NCBI RefSeq assembly: GCF_000315055.1
Contig: NZ_BAER01000133.1
Location: 1 to 64,000 of the forward strand
DNA: 64,000 bases
Direction of reading: 5' to 3'
From: Paraglaciecola polaris LMG 21857
Lineage (GTDB): Bacteria > Pseudomonadota > Gammaproteobacteria > Enterobacterales > Alteromonadaceae
Both the position numbers and the translations under genes were made by a program. How positions within the stretch are numbered: position 1 is the stretch's first letter; each line of letters opens with the position of its first letter. Positions 39,680 through 50,047 of the stretch are shown here, one piece after another. The notes below the pieces were generated by a model. That model was not told the DNA's origin. It was given only the letters and a program-made list of their open reading frames with translations, and searched no databases.

Positions 39680-39832
39680 ACACAAGCCGACGTTAACTGA
39701 TGATATGTTCAAGCTACTGGATAAATGTGGTTGGCTATTTTTAGGTGTTATTCTTCGGCTTTTCCATTAAATTTTGACCCATAGACATTTTCACTCGGTT
39801 CACTGACCGGGTGAGTCTGAATAGGTTGTGCA

Positions 39833-42562
39833 TCAGGCCAAATAACTAAGCAGGGTCGCGGTGAGCTTTTCGATGTTCACCGGTTTACTCACATGTTCAT
39901 TAAAGCCCGCTTCTTCAGCTTGTTGCTTACTTTCTTGCATCACATCTGCTGTCAAAGCAATGATAGGCAATGCCGTTTTATCAAAGCTTTCTCTAATTTT
40001 GCGTGTGGCAGCGTAGCCATCTAACACGGGCATTTGGCAATCCATCAAGACCAGATCAAATTTATGATGGGTTGCTGCTTCAACCGCTAATGCACCGTTG
40101 CTAACAACCAGTGTTTTAAGACCCAGACTGTTCAGGATTTCAGTAATGACGACTTGGTTAATATCATTGTCTTCCGCCACTAATATGCGTTTTCCGAACA
40201 GTGCACTGGCATCTTTTAACGTCTCTTTTTCTGGGGGCTTCGGCATATGTTGCACAGTCGGCAAGGTTAAGGTTAGCGTGAATTCGCTGCCCTTATCAGT
40301 TTCACTTTCTATCGTTAAGTTACCTTGCATAAGGTGGGTTAGTTCGTTGGATATCGCTAAGCCCAAACCTGTTCCGCCAAACCGTCTGGTAGTGGATGTG
40401 TCAGCTTGTGAGAAGGCGCGGAATAAGTTCCCTTGCTGAGCTTGGTTGATGCCAATGCCGGTGTCTTTCACCCTTATTTGGATACGAGCGGTGGATGATG
40501 GTGTATCACACTCGAGTAAAGTTGCACTCAGAGTGATGCTTCCTTGTTGAGTGAATTTAATCGCGTTGCTGCAAAGGTTAATAATAATTTGCTCTATGCG
40601 CAGAGGATCACCTTGGTAGAACAGAGCAGCTGGTAGCTCATCTTCGAATTTCCAGCTGAGGTTCTTTATGCGAGCACTGGGTTCAAACATAGTCGAGGCT
40701 CGATCGAGAATTTCGTGCAGATCAAATTCTACCTGTTCGAGTACCAGCTTCTCCGATTCTATTTTCGAGATGTCTAAAATATCGTTGATAATGGCCAACA
40801 GAGTATTGGATGAGCTGGCTATTTTATTGATATAAGATTGGTGTTCACGAAGATCATCAGAGCGCTTTGCCAATTGTGAAAAGCCAATAATCGCATTGAG
40901 TGGCGTACGGATCTCATGGCTCATATTCGCTAAAAATTGGCTCTTTGCCTGATTCGCTTTGTCTGCTTCATATTTCGCTAATGCAAGGGCCTGGGTGCGA
41001 ATTTCAACTTTACGTCTCAAGACGGCCTGACGATTATTCATCAGTAGAATCAAGGTCATGGAAAACGCGACTATCACAACTTGGAAAATTGAAAAAAACA
41101 TCGAAAAACTGTATTGATGATGGATCAAGTACTGTGTTTTGGGTGCTAAATCCAGTCGCCACTTTTGTCCTGGCAGTGAAATGGGCAGTGAGATGAAATG
41201 AGCACGATTATGTAAACTAGGGTGTTGGGCATGGGTACTACTAGCGAAAATCTCATGCCCGCCGTTTTCTGACACTTCAAAATCGAATATGTTAAGAGCA
41301 CTCTGGGGTAAACCAGCATTGAGGGTTTGGGACACCAAAAATACACCTGTTGCATAACCACGAATATGTAAACCTAGTGAGTCGTCATACACAGGGGCGA
41401 ATAGTAAATAAGCAGGTTGGGAAATATTCGACTGTACCAACTGGATAATCGGTGTGGCTGACAGTTGATAGGGGGTTGCCGATTGTGTCAGGGCTGATTT
41501 ACGTATGGGATTTGAGTACACGTTGAAACCGATGGCAGCTTCATTGCTTTGTTCGGGGTTAATAAATTTTACAAATACTATGGGATCGTCTTTGTCGAGC
41601 GGTTGGCCTGATATCGTTACTGGACGTTGGTAAATATCGCTCATTTCAGCTTGATTCGCATCCCGCTCGTCAACTGCAATACGTGGATTCCACGATAGTG
41701 CCTTAAGCATAGGTTGTTGTTGCATGAGGTGTTTTGAAAACTTGACGAAATCCTCTCGGGTTAACGTTGGGGTCGATTGAACATGATTAGCCAACGTTTG
41801 AAGCTGATGATTACTTTCACTTATGGCTCTGTGTATGCGTGTTTCAATAAGCTGACGTTCACGCTTAGCAAGTGCTAGGGCGTTTTCGTAATTGTAGTTA
41901 GAAAACAAAATAGAGCTTAATGATAAGGCAAGAAATAACAGGCTGCTTATGATCAAGACTAAGAATCTGCTTTTGCGGTTGCCTAAACGGAAAACCAGCA
42001 TATCGAGCAAACTCAAGATAAATGGTGCAGCCAGTAATACCCCTAACGTATCGCCCATCCACCACATGAGTACGTTATTCCAATAATGGGTGTCAGTAAA
42101 AGCGGGATTAAAATAACTCAGGGCGAATATGCCCACATTGGCAGAAATAAGATTGGATGCGAGCCCAACCAATAGCACAAATAAAATGGCCGGTTTGTCC
42201 GATTTAAGATTTAACGGATTACCTAACCAAAATCTTAATATGCCGCCACCCGCCATGCCTTGAAGTGCGGCCCCTGTGCCGATGGCGAGGTTTTCAAATA
42301 TTGGCGCCAAATTATCAGCACCGATAGCCGGACCTTGGTAGATAACGAAGTTGTAGGCCATTGAGGCCACCAGAACTGCGGGGAAAAAACGCCACCACCA
42401 CAGGTAACAGCCGACCAATGCTACCCCAGCAGGCAACCATATGGACACAACTTCGGATTGTTTCAACACAGTGGTTAAACTATAAGCCACAATAAAGTAG
42501 GCGAGCGCCACAATTACGTACAAGCGCTTGGAAAGCAAATGGGAGGGGATTTGACGTTTCAT
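39833..42562 (-). CDS. MASE1/CHASE-domain hybrid histidine kinase
   Basis: A 909-residue membrane sensor. From the N-terminus: a MASE1-like multi-helix sensor (about residues 10-220; [20 protein letters not shown]), a periplasmic CHASE domain (about 260-470; [22 protein letters not shown]), a helix near 490, HisKA with [19 protein letters not shown] (phosphorylated His), HATPase_c ([22 protein letters not shown]) and a receiver domain with EDNDINQ, the phospho-Asp in [13 protein letters not shown] and Lys in HVSKPVN. The frame opens with TTG at 42589, but the ATG at 42562 gives [10 protein letters not shown]. No partner regulator lies nearby; the ligand is unknown. Confidence 0.9.
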   Translation of the reverse strand: MKRQIPSHLLSKRLYVIVALAYFIVAYSLTTVLKQSEVVSIWLPAGVALVGCYLWWWRFFPAVLVASMAYNFVIYQGPAIGADNLAPIFENLAIGTGAALQGMAGGGILRFWLGNPLNLKSDKPAILFVLLVGLASNLISANVGIFALSYFNPAFTDTHYWNNVLMWWMGDTLGVLLAAPFILSLLDMLVFRLGNRKSRFLVLIISSLLFLALSLSSILFSNYNYENALALAKRERQLIETRIHRAISESNHQLQTLANHVQSTPTLTREDFVKFSKHLMQQQPMLKALSWNPRIAVDERDANQAEMSDIYQRPVTISGQPLDKDDPIVFVKFINPEQSNEAAIGFNVYSNPIRKSALTQSATPYQLSATPIIQLVQSNISQPAYLLFAPVYDDSLGLHIRGYATGVFLVSQTLNAGLPQSALNIFDFEVSENGGHEIFASSTHAQHPSLHNRAHFISLPISLPGQKWRLDLAPKTQYLIHHQYSFSMFFSIFQVVIVAFSMTLILLMNNRQAVLRRKVEIRTQALALAKYEADKANQAKSQFLANMSHEIRTPLNAIIGFSQLAKRSDDLREHQSYINKIASSSNTLLAIINDILDISKIESEKLVLEQVEFDLHEILDRASTMFEPSARIKNLSWKFEDELPAALFYQGDPLRIEQIIINLCSNAIKFTQQGSITLSATLLECDTPSSTARIQIRVKDTGIGINQAQQGNLFRAFSQADTSTTRRFGGTGLGLAISNELTHLMQGNLTIESETDKGSEFTLTLTLPTVQHMPKPPEKETLKDASALFGKRILVAEDNDINQVVITEILNSLGLKTLVVSNGALAVEAATHHKFDLVLMDCQMPVLDGYAATRKIRESFDKTALPIIALTADVMQESKQQAEEAGFNEHVSKPVNIEKLTATLLSYLA

Positions 42563-42808
42563 GTAAATTGACACCACATTAGCTGCCAATTACTAACAAC
42601 GCGAAAACAATCATTCTTTTTGCAACAACGATAGCTTATCAACAAATGTATCCTGCAATAATCGTAATGAATTATTTAAAGCTTGATAGTGATTGTAAAT
42701 CCCCAATAAATCAAATTCATCGGGGATAAATCATTTGTACTAACCATGTTCATAATGTGAATAACACTATAAATTTTAAAGGCTTACTACCATATTTCGG
42801 AAGAGTTC

Positions 42809-43465
42809 TTACTCGTAGGTTAACGGATCCTGGGTGTTATTTTTCTCGAACGCCTCTAAACGTTCTTGGCAAGCACCGCATTTTCCGCAGGCTTTTTCAC
42901 GGCCGTTGTAACAGGTCCATGTAAGGTTGTAATCAAGTCCCATCTTGAGTCCAGCCGTTAATATGTCAATTTTACTTTGGTATAAAAACGGTGAGACAAT
43001 TTCAACTTTCTCATAATTGGCGATAGCACACACATCGTTCATTCGTTCCACAAATTCTGGGCGACAATCAGGGTAGATGGCATGATCGCCTGAATGAGCA
43101 CCGTAATACACTTTAGAGGCATCTAATGACACGGCATAACCCACCGCCATGGACAATAAAATCATATTGCGATTAGGTACGACTGTTTGCTTCATGCTTT
43201 CTTCTGCATAATGTCCTTCTGGGATATCGATGTCAGAGGTGAGAGATGAACCGCCGATCAGTTCATTAATTGCCGAGATATCGATAATTTTATGAGATAC
43301 CCCCAAGTTCTGACAGGCGCGACTTGCGTAATCCAACTCTTTACTGTGGCGTTGACCGTAATTAAAGGACAAGGCATAGACTTCGTATCCATCATTAGCC
43401 GCCATGTTCAGAACGGTAAAGGAATCCATACCACCAGAAAAAATTACTACCACCTTTTGTACCAT
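42809..43465 (-). CDS. queC: 7-cyano-7-deazaguanine synthase
   Basis: A 218-residue ATP-dependent enzyme that converts 7-carboxy-7-deazaguanine to preQ0 for queuosine in tRNA. The PP-loop is [14 protein letters not shown] (about 6-19). The C-terminal zinc site uses the cysteines of [19 protein letters not shown]. It is divergent from queE, the preceding pathway step, sharing a 96-bp control region in which I saw no preQ1 riboswitch. Confidence 0.95.
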   Translation of the reverse strand: MVQKVVVIFSGGMDSFTVLNMAANDGYEVYALSFNYGQRHSKELDYASRACQNLGVSHKIIDISAINELIGGSSLTSDIDIPEGHYAEESMKQTVVPNRNMILLSMAVGYAVSLDASKVYYGAHSGDHAIYPDCRPEFVERMNDVCAIANYEKVEIVSPFLYQSKIDILTAGLKMGLDYNLTWTCYNGREKACGKCGACQERLEAFEKNNTQDPLTYE

Positions 43466-43561
43466 TTGCTCAGCTTCTCTATAATCGACCGTTTCTAGAT
43501 GCTAATGTTAAGTCATTCGGTCTGAAAATCCCAGATAACCCTAGGTAAAACCACAGGAAAG

Positions 43562-44245
43562 ATGTTGAATACATACAAGATAAACGAGGTTTTTGAATCT
43601 CTTCAGGGCGAAGGCGCACATACGGGGGTGCCTTCTATTTTTATTCGCCTACAAGGATGCCCTGTTGGCTGCCCTTGGTGTGACACCAAACACACCTGGA
43701 CAGTGGATGAAAATCTACAGGTCGAGGCTGCACAAGTCATGGCGCAAAATGAGGACACTGAGCAGTGGTTTTCCCATACACCGCAGCAATTATTAAGCTT
43801 ATTCAAAGCACAGGGGTATACGGCAAATAATATTATTTTGACCGGTGGCGAGCCGTGTATGTATGACTTGACTGAGCTTTCCACCGTATTGCTTGATAAT
43901 GGCTACAGCGTACAAATTGAAACCAGTGGCACCTATGAAATTTTGACTCATGGGGACACCTGGGTCACGGTATCACCGAAAGTGAATATGCCGGGCAAAC
44001 GTAATGTGTTAAAAAGCGCTATGTTAAGAGCCAACGAAATCAAGCATCCGGTGGCTATGCAAAAACACATTGATGAATTAGAAGATGTATTGCTGTTGTT
44101 AGAGGGGGAGGGAGCGCCTAAACCATTGATCTACCTTCAACCTATCAGTCAGCAAAAACGAGCAACTGAATTGTGCATTAAAACCTGTATCGCGCGGAAT
44201 TGGCGATTATCGTTACAAACCCACAAATTTATTGGAATTGAATAA
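43562..44245 (+). CDS. queE: 7-carboxy-7-deazaguanine synthase (radical SAM)
   Basis: A 227-residue radical SAM enzyme that rearranges 6-carboxytetrahydropterin to 7-carboxy-7-deazaguanine. The cluster cysteines are in GCPVGCPWCDTKHTW (C-x3-C-x2-C), and ILTGGEPCMYDL follows. The N-terminus MLNTYKINEVFESLQGEG matches the family, and AGGAAAG precedes the ATG. Together with divergent queC it makes the preQ0 branch; queD is not in this window. Confidence 0.94.
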   Translation: MLNTYKINEVFESLQGEGAHTGVPSIFIRLQGCPVGCPWCDTKHTWTVDENLQVEAAQVMAQNEDTEQWFSHTPQQLLSLFKAQGYTANNIILTGGEPCMYDLTELSTVLLDNGYSVQIETSGTYEILTHGDTWVTVSPKVNMPGKRNVLKSAMLRANEIKHPVAMQKHIDELEDVLLLLEGEGAPKPLIYLQPISQQKRATELCIKTCIARNWRLSLQTHKFIGIE

Positions 44246-44257
44246 CCAAGGTTTTTT

Positions 44258-44692
44258 ATGCAACGTGAAGCACTGAAATTTTTAACAGATTATGCCCATG
44301 CACTCGACCGACATGACGTTGAGCGATTAATTGATTTTTGTTTGTTACCCACTGTGGTGATGAATGATCATGATAAACTTGTCTTCATGCAAGGAGAAGA
44401 CTTGGCAAAAGCCTGTCGTGTGTTAGTGACGCGTTTAGGCGAAGCAAATATTGTTAAACATTTGCCACACTTAATTCAAGCAATTCCCTTGTCTGACACA
44501 CTACATTTTCTTAAAATGCGTTGGCAATTATTGGACGCCAATGAGCAAGTGGTGTCTACCTGCGCCACGTCTTATACACTGCAGCAAGTGGCTGATGGCA
44601 GTTTAAAGATTATTGTAGCCGTGGTGAATGATGACCAAAAATCGTTGTTTCACTTTTTTTCGAAAAAGAGTGAGGAAGAAAGTATTGATTAA
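44258..44692 (+). CDS. NTF2-like protein of unknown function
   Basis: A 144-residue cytoplasmic protein with the helix-then-sheet pattern of NTF2/SnoaL-like folds (LTDYAHALDRHDVERLIDFCLLP, then VVSTCATSYTLQQVADGSLKIIVAVVN). I recognise no named family. It starts 13 bp after queE and overlaps the next gene, so it is probably in the queE transcript, but there is nothing to tie it to queuosine. A role in ligand binding is possible; no catalytic residues are assigned. Confidence 0.6.
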   Translation: MQREALKFLTDYAHALDRHDVERLIDFCLLPTVVMNDHDKLVFMQGEDLAKACRVLVTRLGEANIVKHLPHLIQAIPLSDTLHFLKMRWQLLDANEQVVSTCATSYTLQQVADGSLKIIVAVVNDDQKSLFHFFSKKSEEESID

Positions 44693-45551
44693 GTCTCTGG
44701 CTGTGTTTGCCTTGTTAGTGACATTTAGCGCACAAGCAGCAACATGGCGTATTACCTATCCTAGGCCAATGTCTGATTCAGATAAGCGTTCCATTTATCC
44801 AGTCAAATTATTGGCCTTAGCGCTTGAGCAAACGGGTGTGCAATATTCTTTAATGCCTTCAGAGCGCATTATGTTGCAAAATAAAGCACTGAAACGATTA
44901 ATGGACAGCCGTGATGTAAATGTCGTTTGGAGCGTAACGGATAAGCAAAGAGAACAACAACTATTGCCTATACGCATTCCTATTTATAAAGGCTTGATAG
45001 GTTGGCGGTTATTGTTAATACGAGATGATATGCCCGCGCGCTTTAAGTACGTGCAAAAACTTGAGCATTTGATCAAGCTTATTCCTGTCCAAGGCCGTGA
45101 TTGGCCTGATACTAAGGTGCTACAAGCCAATGGCTTTAATGTTACCGTAGACAATGCCTACGGTAACCTTTTTAATCTGCTACGCCGAGCCCAAGGCGAT
45201 TTTTTTCCGCGTTCATTGGTAGAAGTGTGGGACGAAATTGACAACCCAGCCTACAACTCTGACTTGATGGTTGAGAAGGAGATTGCCATTCGTTATCCGG
45301 CAGCCATGTATTTTTTCGTTAATAAAAAAAGTCGACCCTTAGCAAATCTGCTGGAAAAAGGCATCGAAAAAGCCATTGCTGATGGCTCATTTGAACAACT
45401 TTTTGTACACACTTTTCAGGCCAAGTTAGACCGCGCGAATATGCCTAATCGCCATGTGTTTGAATTAGAAAATAGCTTTTTACCTACAGCGACGCCTCTA
45501 GAGCGTAAAGAATTATGGTATCACCCAAATGAACAAAAGCAGGGTCAATAA
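44685..45551 (+). CDS. Periplasmic solute-binding-like protein
   Basis: A 288-residue exported protein resembling family 3 extracellular solute-binding proteins (KLLALALEQTGVQYSLMPSERI, NVVWSVTDKQREQQ, GIEKAIADGSFEQLF). The signal peptide ends near SAQA. The TTG at 44685 has AGGA 8 nt upstream and overlaps the preceding stop codon. A GTG at 44670 is an alternative that adds basic residues to the signal peptide, and the longest frame begins at 44628. No permease or ATPase gene is adjacent, so it may serve as a sensor or orphan receptor rather than in transport. Confidence 0.7.
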   Translation: MIKSLAVFALLVTFSAQAATWRITYPRPMSDSDKRSIYPVKLLALALEQTGVQYSLMPSERIMLQNKALKRLMDSRDVNVVWSVTDKQREQQLLPIRIPIYKGLIGWRLLLIRDDMPARFKYVQKLEHLIKLIPVQGRDWPDTKVLQANGFNVTVDNAYGNLFNLLRRAQGDFFPRSLVEVWDEIDNPAYNSDLMVEKEIAIRYPAAMYFFVNKKSRPLANLLEKGIEKAIADGSFEQLFVHTFQAKLDRANMPNRHVFELENSFLPTATPLERKELWYHPNEQKQGQ

Positions 45552-45585
45552 CGGCTTTAGCTTTATCGGTATTAAATCGAAACAG

Positions 45586-45628
45586 AAAAAAGGCCTTCTC
45601 ACGATCAAGTGTGAAGGCCTTTTTTTTC
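45586..45628. terminator. Bidirectional terminator
   Basis: AGGCCTTC and GAAGGCCT arms with an inner CAC/GTG pair, flanked by A-run and T8, between the convergent solute-binding gene and acuI. Confidence 0.92.
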
Positions 45629-45663
45629 GACTTATTCATTAATATCAGCAGATATCAGCGATG

Positions 45664-46671
45664 TTACGCGTTTTGAACGTTAACCACATAACGACCCACC
45701 ACTTGACCTTTAAAGAATCGGTCTAAGTACTCAGGCGTTTCTGCCAGTGATATTTCTTGTTGGTAATTCTCCAAATTAGGCAATTTCATGTCGGTCGCCA
45801 CGCGGTGCCATATGTGTTTTTTGTCCGCAAGGGGGATATACACTGAATCAACGCCCAATAGCGAAATACCCCGGGTGATAAATGGGATCACGCTCATGGC
45901 TATTTCAGCAGATGCAGCTAAGCCTACAGAAGCGACACCGCCGCCTGCTTTTAATTGTTTCAGTAAGCCGGTTAAATAATCCCCGCCAAGGGTATCGATC
46001 CCGTGTGCCCACTTTGTTTTTCCTGCGGGTAGGTCTTTGACTTCTAACATCACATCTCGGTGTAGAATTTCGCTGGCGCCTAAGGCTTTCAATTTATCGG
46101 ACTGTTCTGGTTTTCCAGAGAACGCTACCACGTTATATCCCAACTGTTTTAGTAGCGCGATACTGATGCTACCGACACCACCAGTAGCCCCTGTTACTGC
46201 CACTGGACCATCACTGGGTTTGGCGCCCATTTTTTCTAATTTTTGAATACACAAAGCTGCGGTTAACCCGCCTGTACCATAGGTCATGGCTTCTTTAAGC
46301 GAAAGCGTTTTAGGGCAAGCTACTGCCCAATTAGCAGGTATGGAAATCATTTGTCCTAGGCCGCCGGGGGTATTCATGCCTAAGTCGTATCCGAAGACCA
46401 AGACCTGTTGACCCACTTCGAATGTGCCGGATTTATCACTTACCACTATGCCAGCAGCGTCAATGCCTGGCGTATGCGGAAAATGCTGACTAATGCGCTT
46501 ATTACCACTGGCTGACATTGCATCTTTGTAGTTCAATGAAGAGTAGTGGACTTGGATCAGCAGGTCATTTTCAGGTAATTCACTGATGTTGCGCTCGACC
46601 ACACTTTTGGTAAAAGTATGATCCTGTTGTTCTTCAACTAACAAAGCTTTAAATGTTTTGGCTTGAGTCAT
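45664..46671 (-). CDS. acuI: Acryloyl-CoA reductase AcuI/YhdH family
   Basis: A 335-residue medium-chain reductase without zinc ligands. The NADPH motif AVTGATGGVGSISIALLK is near residue 150, and the N-terminal half has LNYKDAMSASGNKRIS and PHTPGIDAAGIV. E. coli YhdH and marine AcuI reduce acryloyl-CoA to propionyl-CoA; in dimethylsulfoniopropionate users this detoxifies acrylate. No dmd or ddd gene is visible here, so the specific substrate is unproven. The frame is open to 46704, but the ATG at 46671 with AGGAG 10-14 nt upstream fits best. Confidence 0.85.
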   Translation of the reverse strand: MTQAKTFKALLVEEQQDHTFTKSVVERNISELPENDLLIQVHYSSLNYKDAMSASGNKRISQHFPHTPGIDAAGIVVSDKSGTFEVGQQVLVFGYDLGMNTPGGLGQMISIPANWAVACPKTLSLKEAMTYGTGGLTAALCIQKLEKMGAKPSDGPVAVTGATGGVGSISIALLKQLGYNVVAFSGKPEQSDKLKALGASEILHRDVMLEVKDLPAGKTKWAHGIDTLGGDYLTGLLKQLKAGGGVASVGLAASAEIAMSVIPFITRGISLLGVDSVYIPLADKKHIWHRVATDMKLPNLENYQQEISLAETPEYLDRFFKGQVVGRYVVNVQNA

Positions 46672-47040
46672 AAATTTTGTACTCCTATTATAGGAAATTG
46701 GCATAGCTTACTAGGATAACGCTCTAAACATAACGAAAGGGCGATATATGATGTAATGCTTACTATGCTATTGGAAACCATTCGGTAGTAGGGCTAACAT
46801 TATATTACTACTACATGTTGGGGATACATAAACGGATTCAAGGGTGCGCCGAATTTTTATTGCCGCAATTACCTTAGCGGATTTTCTATTCACCATATTA
46901 AGTCAGGTGAATTAAGCAAATAAAGTATGTAAAACATACGACGCGACATACTCTGAATTTAAAGAGGATCACACAGGCTGATTTTCACGCTTGATTGGTT
47001 TAATCATGTCTGGTTAAGAAACGCTGAATAAGGAATAACA
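46672..47040. other. Intergenic stretch between acuI and the SDR gene
   Basis: A divergent control region of 369 bp. No assignable operator or ORF. AAGGAAT (47030-47036) is the ribosome-binding site of the SDR gene. Confidence 0.5.
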
Positions 47041-47928
47041 ATGTCGAATGAATTTAATGGTAAAACGGCGATAATCTCAGGTGCGGCTGGCGGGATTGGT
47101 TTTGCCCTAGCTGAAGCTCTGGGTAAGCAAGGCATGAATATTGTGATGGGCGATATTGATATTCAGGCATTAGCGGTATCACGGCAGTCATTGCTTGATA
47201 AAGGCGTCAATGTCTTAGCCTGTGAACTCGATGTAACCGATTTTAAACAATGGCAAGATGTTGTCCAACGAGCTAAAAGTACTTATGGCAAGGTGCATAT
47301 GGTGATTAACAATGCCGGTGTCGGTGGGATCCCTGGAAAAATAGAAGACACTGAGCATGAAACGTGGCGCTGGGTGATGGATGTGAATGTGATGGGTGTC
47401 CTGTTCGGTGCTCAGGCATGCGTTCCTGCTATCAAAGAGCATGGTGAGGGCGGGTGGATCGTCAATGTGGCCTCAATGGCTGGTATGTTAGGTATGCCTT
47501 ACGCAGGCGCATATTGTGCGTCTAAAGCTGCGGTGGTTTCAATGACTGAAAGCTGGGCAGTGGAACTGCAATCCCACAACATTCACGTGTCGGCATTGTG
47601 TCCAGCATTCGTAAAAACCCGTATTCATGAATCTCATCGCAATCGTCAAGCTAAATACGCAGTGTCTGCTGAAAACCGTCAAGATAAAAAGAAACTACAA
47701 GCAGGCGCAAATGCCGCGACGATAGCTGTGGAGTCGGGTATTCCTGCTGGTGTGTTAGCCCAGCGAGTGCTGGAAGCGTTGAAGTCGAAGCAGATGTATA
47801 TTTATACTCATCCGAATTACCGTAAAGTGACCAGTGGACGCTCAAAAGCGATTGATAATGCTTTTGTCGATGCCCAAGAAAGCCCAGCTGTGGGGCACTT
47901 AGTGAACGATGAAATCGTCACGTTTTAA
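47041..47928 (+). CDS. Short-chain dehydrogenase/reductase
   Basis: A 295-residue classical SDR. The NAD(P) loop is SGAAGGIGFAL (about 13-23), Asp-rich GDID at about 39 suggests NAD(H), the structural NNAGVGG is at about 90, and the catalytic Ser, Tyr and Lys are in NVASMAGMLG and YCASKAAV. The substrate is unknown; it diverges from acuI. A terminator follows directly. Confidence 0.87.
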   Translation: MSNEFNGKTAIISGAAGGIGFALAEALGKQGMNIVMGDIDIQALAVSRQSLLDKGVNVLACELDVTDFKQWQDVVQRAKSTYGKVHMVINNAGVGGIPGKIEDTEHETWRWVMDVNVMGVLFGAQACVPAIKEHGEGGWIVNVASMAGMLGMPYAGAYCASKAAVVSMTESWAVELQSHNIHVSALCPAFVKTRIHESHRNRQAKYAVSAENRQDKKKLQAGANAATIAVESGIPAGVLAQRVLEALKSKQMYIYTHPNYRKVTSGRSKAIDNAFVDAQESPAVGHLVNDEIVTF

Positions 47929-47944
47929 TCATTGGCTATAAATT

Positions 47945-47967
47945 AAAGGAGCGTAAGCTCCTTTTTT
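47945..47967 (+). terminator. Terminator of the SDR gene
   Basis: GGAGC, loop GTAA, GCTCC and T6, starting 17 bp after the stop codon. Confidence 0.92.
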
Positions 47968-48007
47968 ATTATCTATTATTCAGTTATCTACACTATTTTT
48001 CGGACAT

Positions 48008-48032
48008 AAAAAAACCGCCGAAGCGGCTTTTC
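48008..48032 (-). terminator. Terminator of asnB
   Basis: On the - strand AGCCGC, TTCG, GCGGTT and then a T-run to 48008; it begins about 29 bp after the asnB stop codon. Confidence 0.88.
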
Positions 48033-48060
48033 CAACAATCCGTTAATTGCATTTACTCAA

Positions 48061-49731
48061 TTAGTTAGCTTGTTTGTGTATATCACGCATTGCACGACCA
48101 GACGGGTCAGCGTTACCTTTAAAGCTGGCGTCCCATTCTAATGCTTCAACTGTACTGCAGGCGATTGATTTACCGCTAGGTACGCAGTTTGCTGCACTTT
48201 CTTGTGGAAAGAAGCTTTCAAACACAGTACGGAAGTAATAGCCTTCTTTCGTATCTGGTGTGTTGATAGGGAAACGGAACGTTGCGGTTGCCAGTTGCTG
48301 ATTGCTAATATCTTGTTCAACTTGTGCTTTAATCGAATCAATCCATGAATAGCCTACGCCATCACTGAATTGCTCTTTTTGACGCCACAACACTTCTGCT
48401 GGTAAATACTCACCATTATCGAAAGCTTTACGTAAAATCCATTTTTCCATTTTACCGTCAAGACACATTTTGTCTTGTGGGTTTAGGCGCATAGCCACGT
48501 CTAAAAATTCTTTATCTAAGAAGGGTACGCGAGCTTCCACACCCCAAGCTGAGGTAGATTTGTTAGCTCGGGCGCAATCGAACATGTGTAAACGTTCGAG
48601 CTTACGCACGGTTTCTTCGTGGAATTCTTTCGCATTTGGCGCTTTGTGGAAATACAAATAGCCACCGAAAATTTCATCTGCACCTTCACCTGACAATACC
48701 ATTTTAATCCCCATCGCCTTTATCTTACGGCTCATGAGGTACATGGGTGTGGCAGCGCGGATAGTCGTTACGTCATAGGTTTCGAGGTGATAAATCACGT
48801 CGCGAATCGCATCTAAACCCTCTTGTACGGTGAAATGTACTTCGTGGTGTACCGTACCAATCATTTCTGCCACTTTTTGTGCAGCGATTAAATCAGGTGC
48901 ACCTTCAAGACCGACGGCGAAAGAATGCAGTCGCGGCCACCAAGCATCAGACTCGTCATTATCTTCAACGCGCTTAGCCACGTATTTAGCAGCAATAGCG
49001 GATACCAGAGACGAATCTAAACCGCCGGACAATAATACGCCGTAAGGCACGTCAGACATCAAGTGTGATTTCACTGATTTTTCGAAAGCGACTTTCAAGT
49101 CGTTTAAATCAGTGGTGTTGTTCTTAACGTTTTCATAGTCCATCCAGTCGCGCTGATAATATTTTTTCAGCTCGCCTGATTTGCTCCACAAATAATGTCC
49201 TGGAGGAAATTCCTGCACCGTTTTACATACGGGAACCAATGACTTCATTTCTGAGGCAACATAAAAGTTACCAAATTCATCATAGCCAGTGTACAAAGGA
49301 ATAATGCCCATGTGATCCCGAGCAATGAGGTAAGCGTCTTGGGCTTGATCGTAAAGTACGAACGCGAACATACCCTGCAATTGGTCAATAAACTCAATGC
49401 CTTGCTGTTCGTATAAAGGAAGAATAACTTCACAATCAGATTTGGTTCTAAAATCGTACTCTTGGGCTAAATTCTGCTCAAGTGCCTTGTGGTTATAGAT
49501 CTCACCATTGACGGCAAGAACATTATTATTATTTCGGCTGATAAGTGGTTGCGCGCCTTTGTCGACGTCAACGATCGCTAAACGCTCGTGACACAAAATG
49601 GCATTATCATTATTCCATACGCCTGACCAATCAGGACCGCGATGACGCAGTAATTTGGAAAGTTCTAATGCTTGCGTTCTAAGTTCTGTCACATCAGTTT
49701 TGATGTCCAGAATGCCGAAAATACCACACAT
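48061..49731 (-). CDS. asnB: Asparagine synthetase B (glutamine-hydrolysing)
   Basis: A 556-residue enzyme (E. coli AsnB 554) making asparagine from aspartate with glutamine and ATP. The nucleophile Cys2 is in MCGIFGIL, so the initiator Met must be removed. The glutaminase domain occupies about 1-200, and the synthetase domain has the pyrophosphate loop LLSGGLDSSL (about 232-241) and VLSGEGADEIFGGYLYFH. It is monocistronic. Confidence 0.96.
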   Translation of the reverse strand: MCGIFGILDIKTDVTELRTQALELSKLLRHRGPDWSGVWNNDNAILCHERLAIVDVDKGAQPLISRNNNNVLAVNGEIYNHKALEQNLAQEYDFRTKSDCEVILPLYEQQGIEFIDQLQGMFAFVLYDQAQDAYLIARDHMGIIPLYTGYDEFGNFYVASEMKSLVPVCKTVQEFPPGHYLWSKSGELKKYYQRDWMDYENVKNNTTDLNDLKVAFEKSVKSHLMSDVPYGVLLSGGLDSSLVSAIAAKYVAKRVEDNDESDAWWPRLHSFAVGLEGAPDLIAAQKVAEMIGTVHHEVHFTVQEGLDAIRDVIYHLETYDVTTIRAATPMYLMSRKIKAMGIKMVLSGEGADEIFGGYLYFHKAPNAKEFHEETVRKLERLHMFDCARANKSTSAWGVEARVPFLDKEFLDVAMRLNPQDKMCLDGKMEKWILRKAFDNGEYLPAEVLWRQKEQFSDGVGYSWIDSIKAQVEQDISNQQLATATFRFPINTPDTKEGYYFRTVFESFFPQESAANCVPSGKSIACSTVEALEWDASFKGNADPSGRAMRDIHKQAN

Positions 49732-50047
49732 AAAAAGGCTTCTCTCTTTTGGTTATTTGTTACTAACTCATATAGCTGAATGGCTTGGTTAAAATGAAAC
49801 CAAACATGCGTGCTGGGGAAAGTGGTGGTTATTGTATTTATTATTACTTTCTTGCAGCCTTGAATTTGCCAGCATGAGAAAAAAAAGCAAGGGGAAACTG
49901 TAATTTTTTTACACTTGTTGGCTATTAGTTAGATTAAGTGTCGTTTATTGGCATTAATCTACGCCAATTTCCCGAGATGGGCGGGGATGACCGGCCAAAT
50001 AGTGAAAAATTCAGCCGGTTGCAATCACGAGTTTCTAGCAGATAAAG
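49732..50047. other. Intergenic stretch upstream of asnB
   Basis: 316 bp between the M28 peptidase gene end and the asnB start, both on the - strand. It should contain the asnB promoter; I see no clear operator or hairpin with a T-run. Confidence 0.45.

Noticed and set aside
43466-43561. preQ1 riboswitch between queC and queE
   Set aside because: No recognisable preQ1 aptamer; the region is only a short divergent promoter space.
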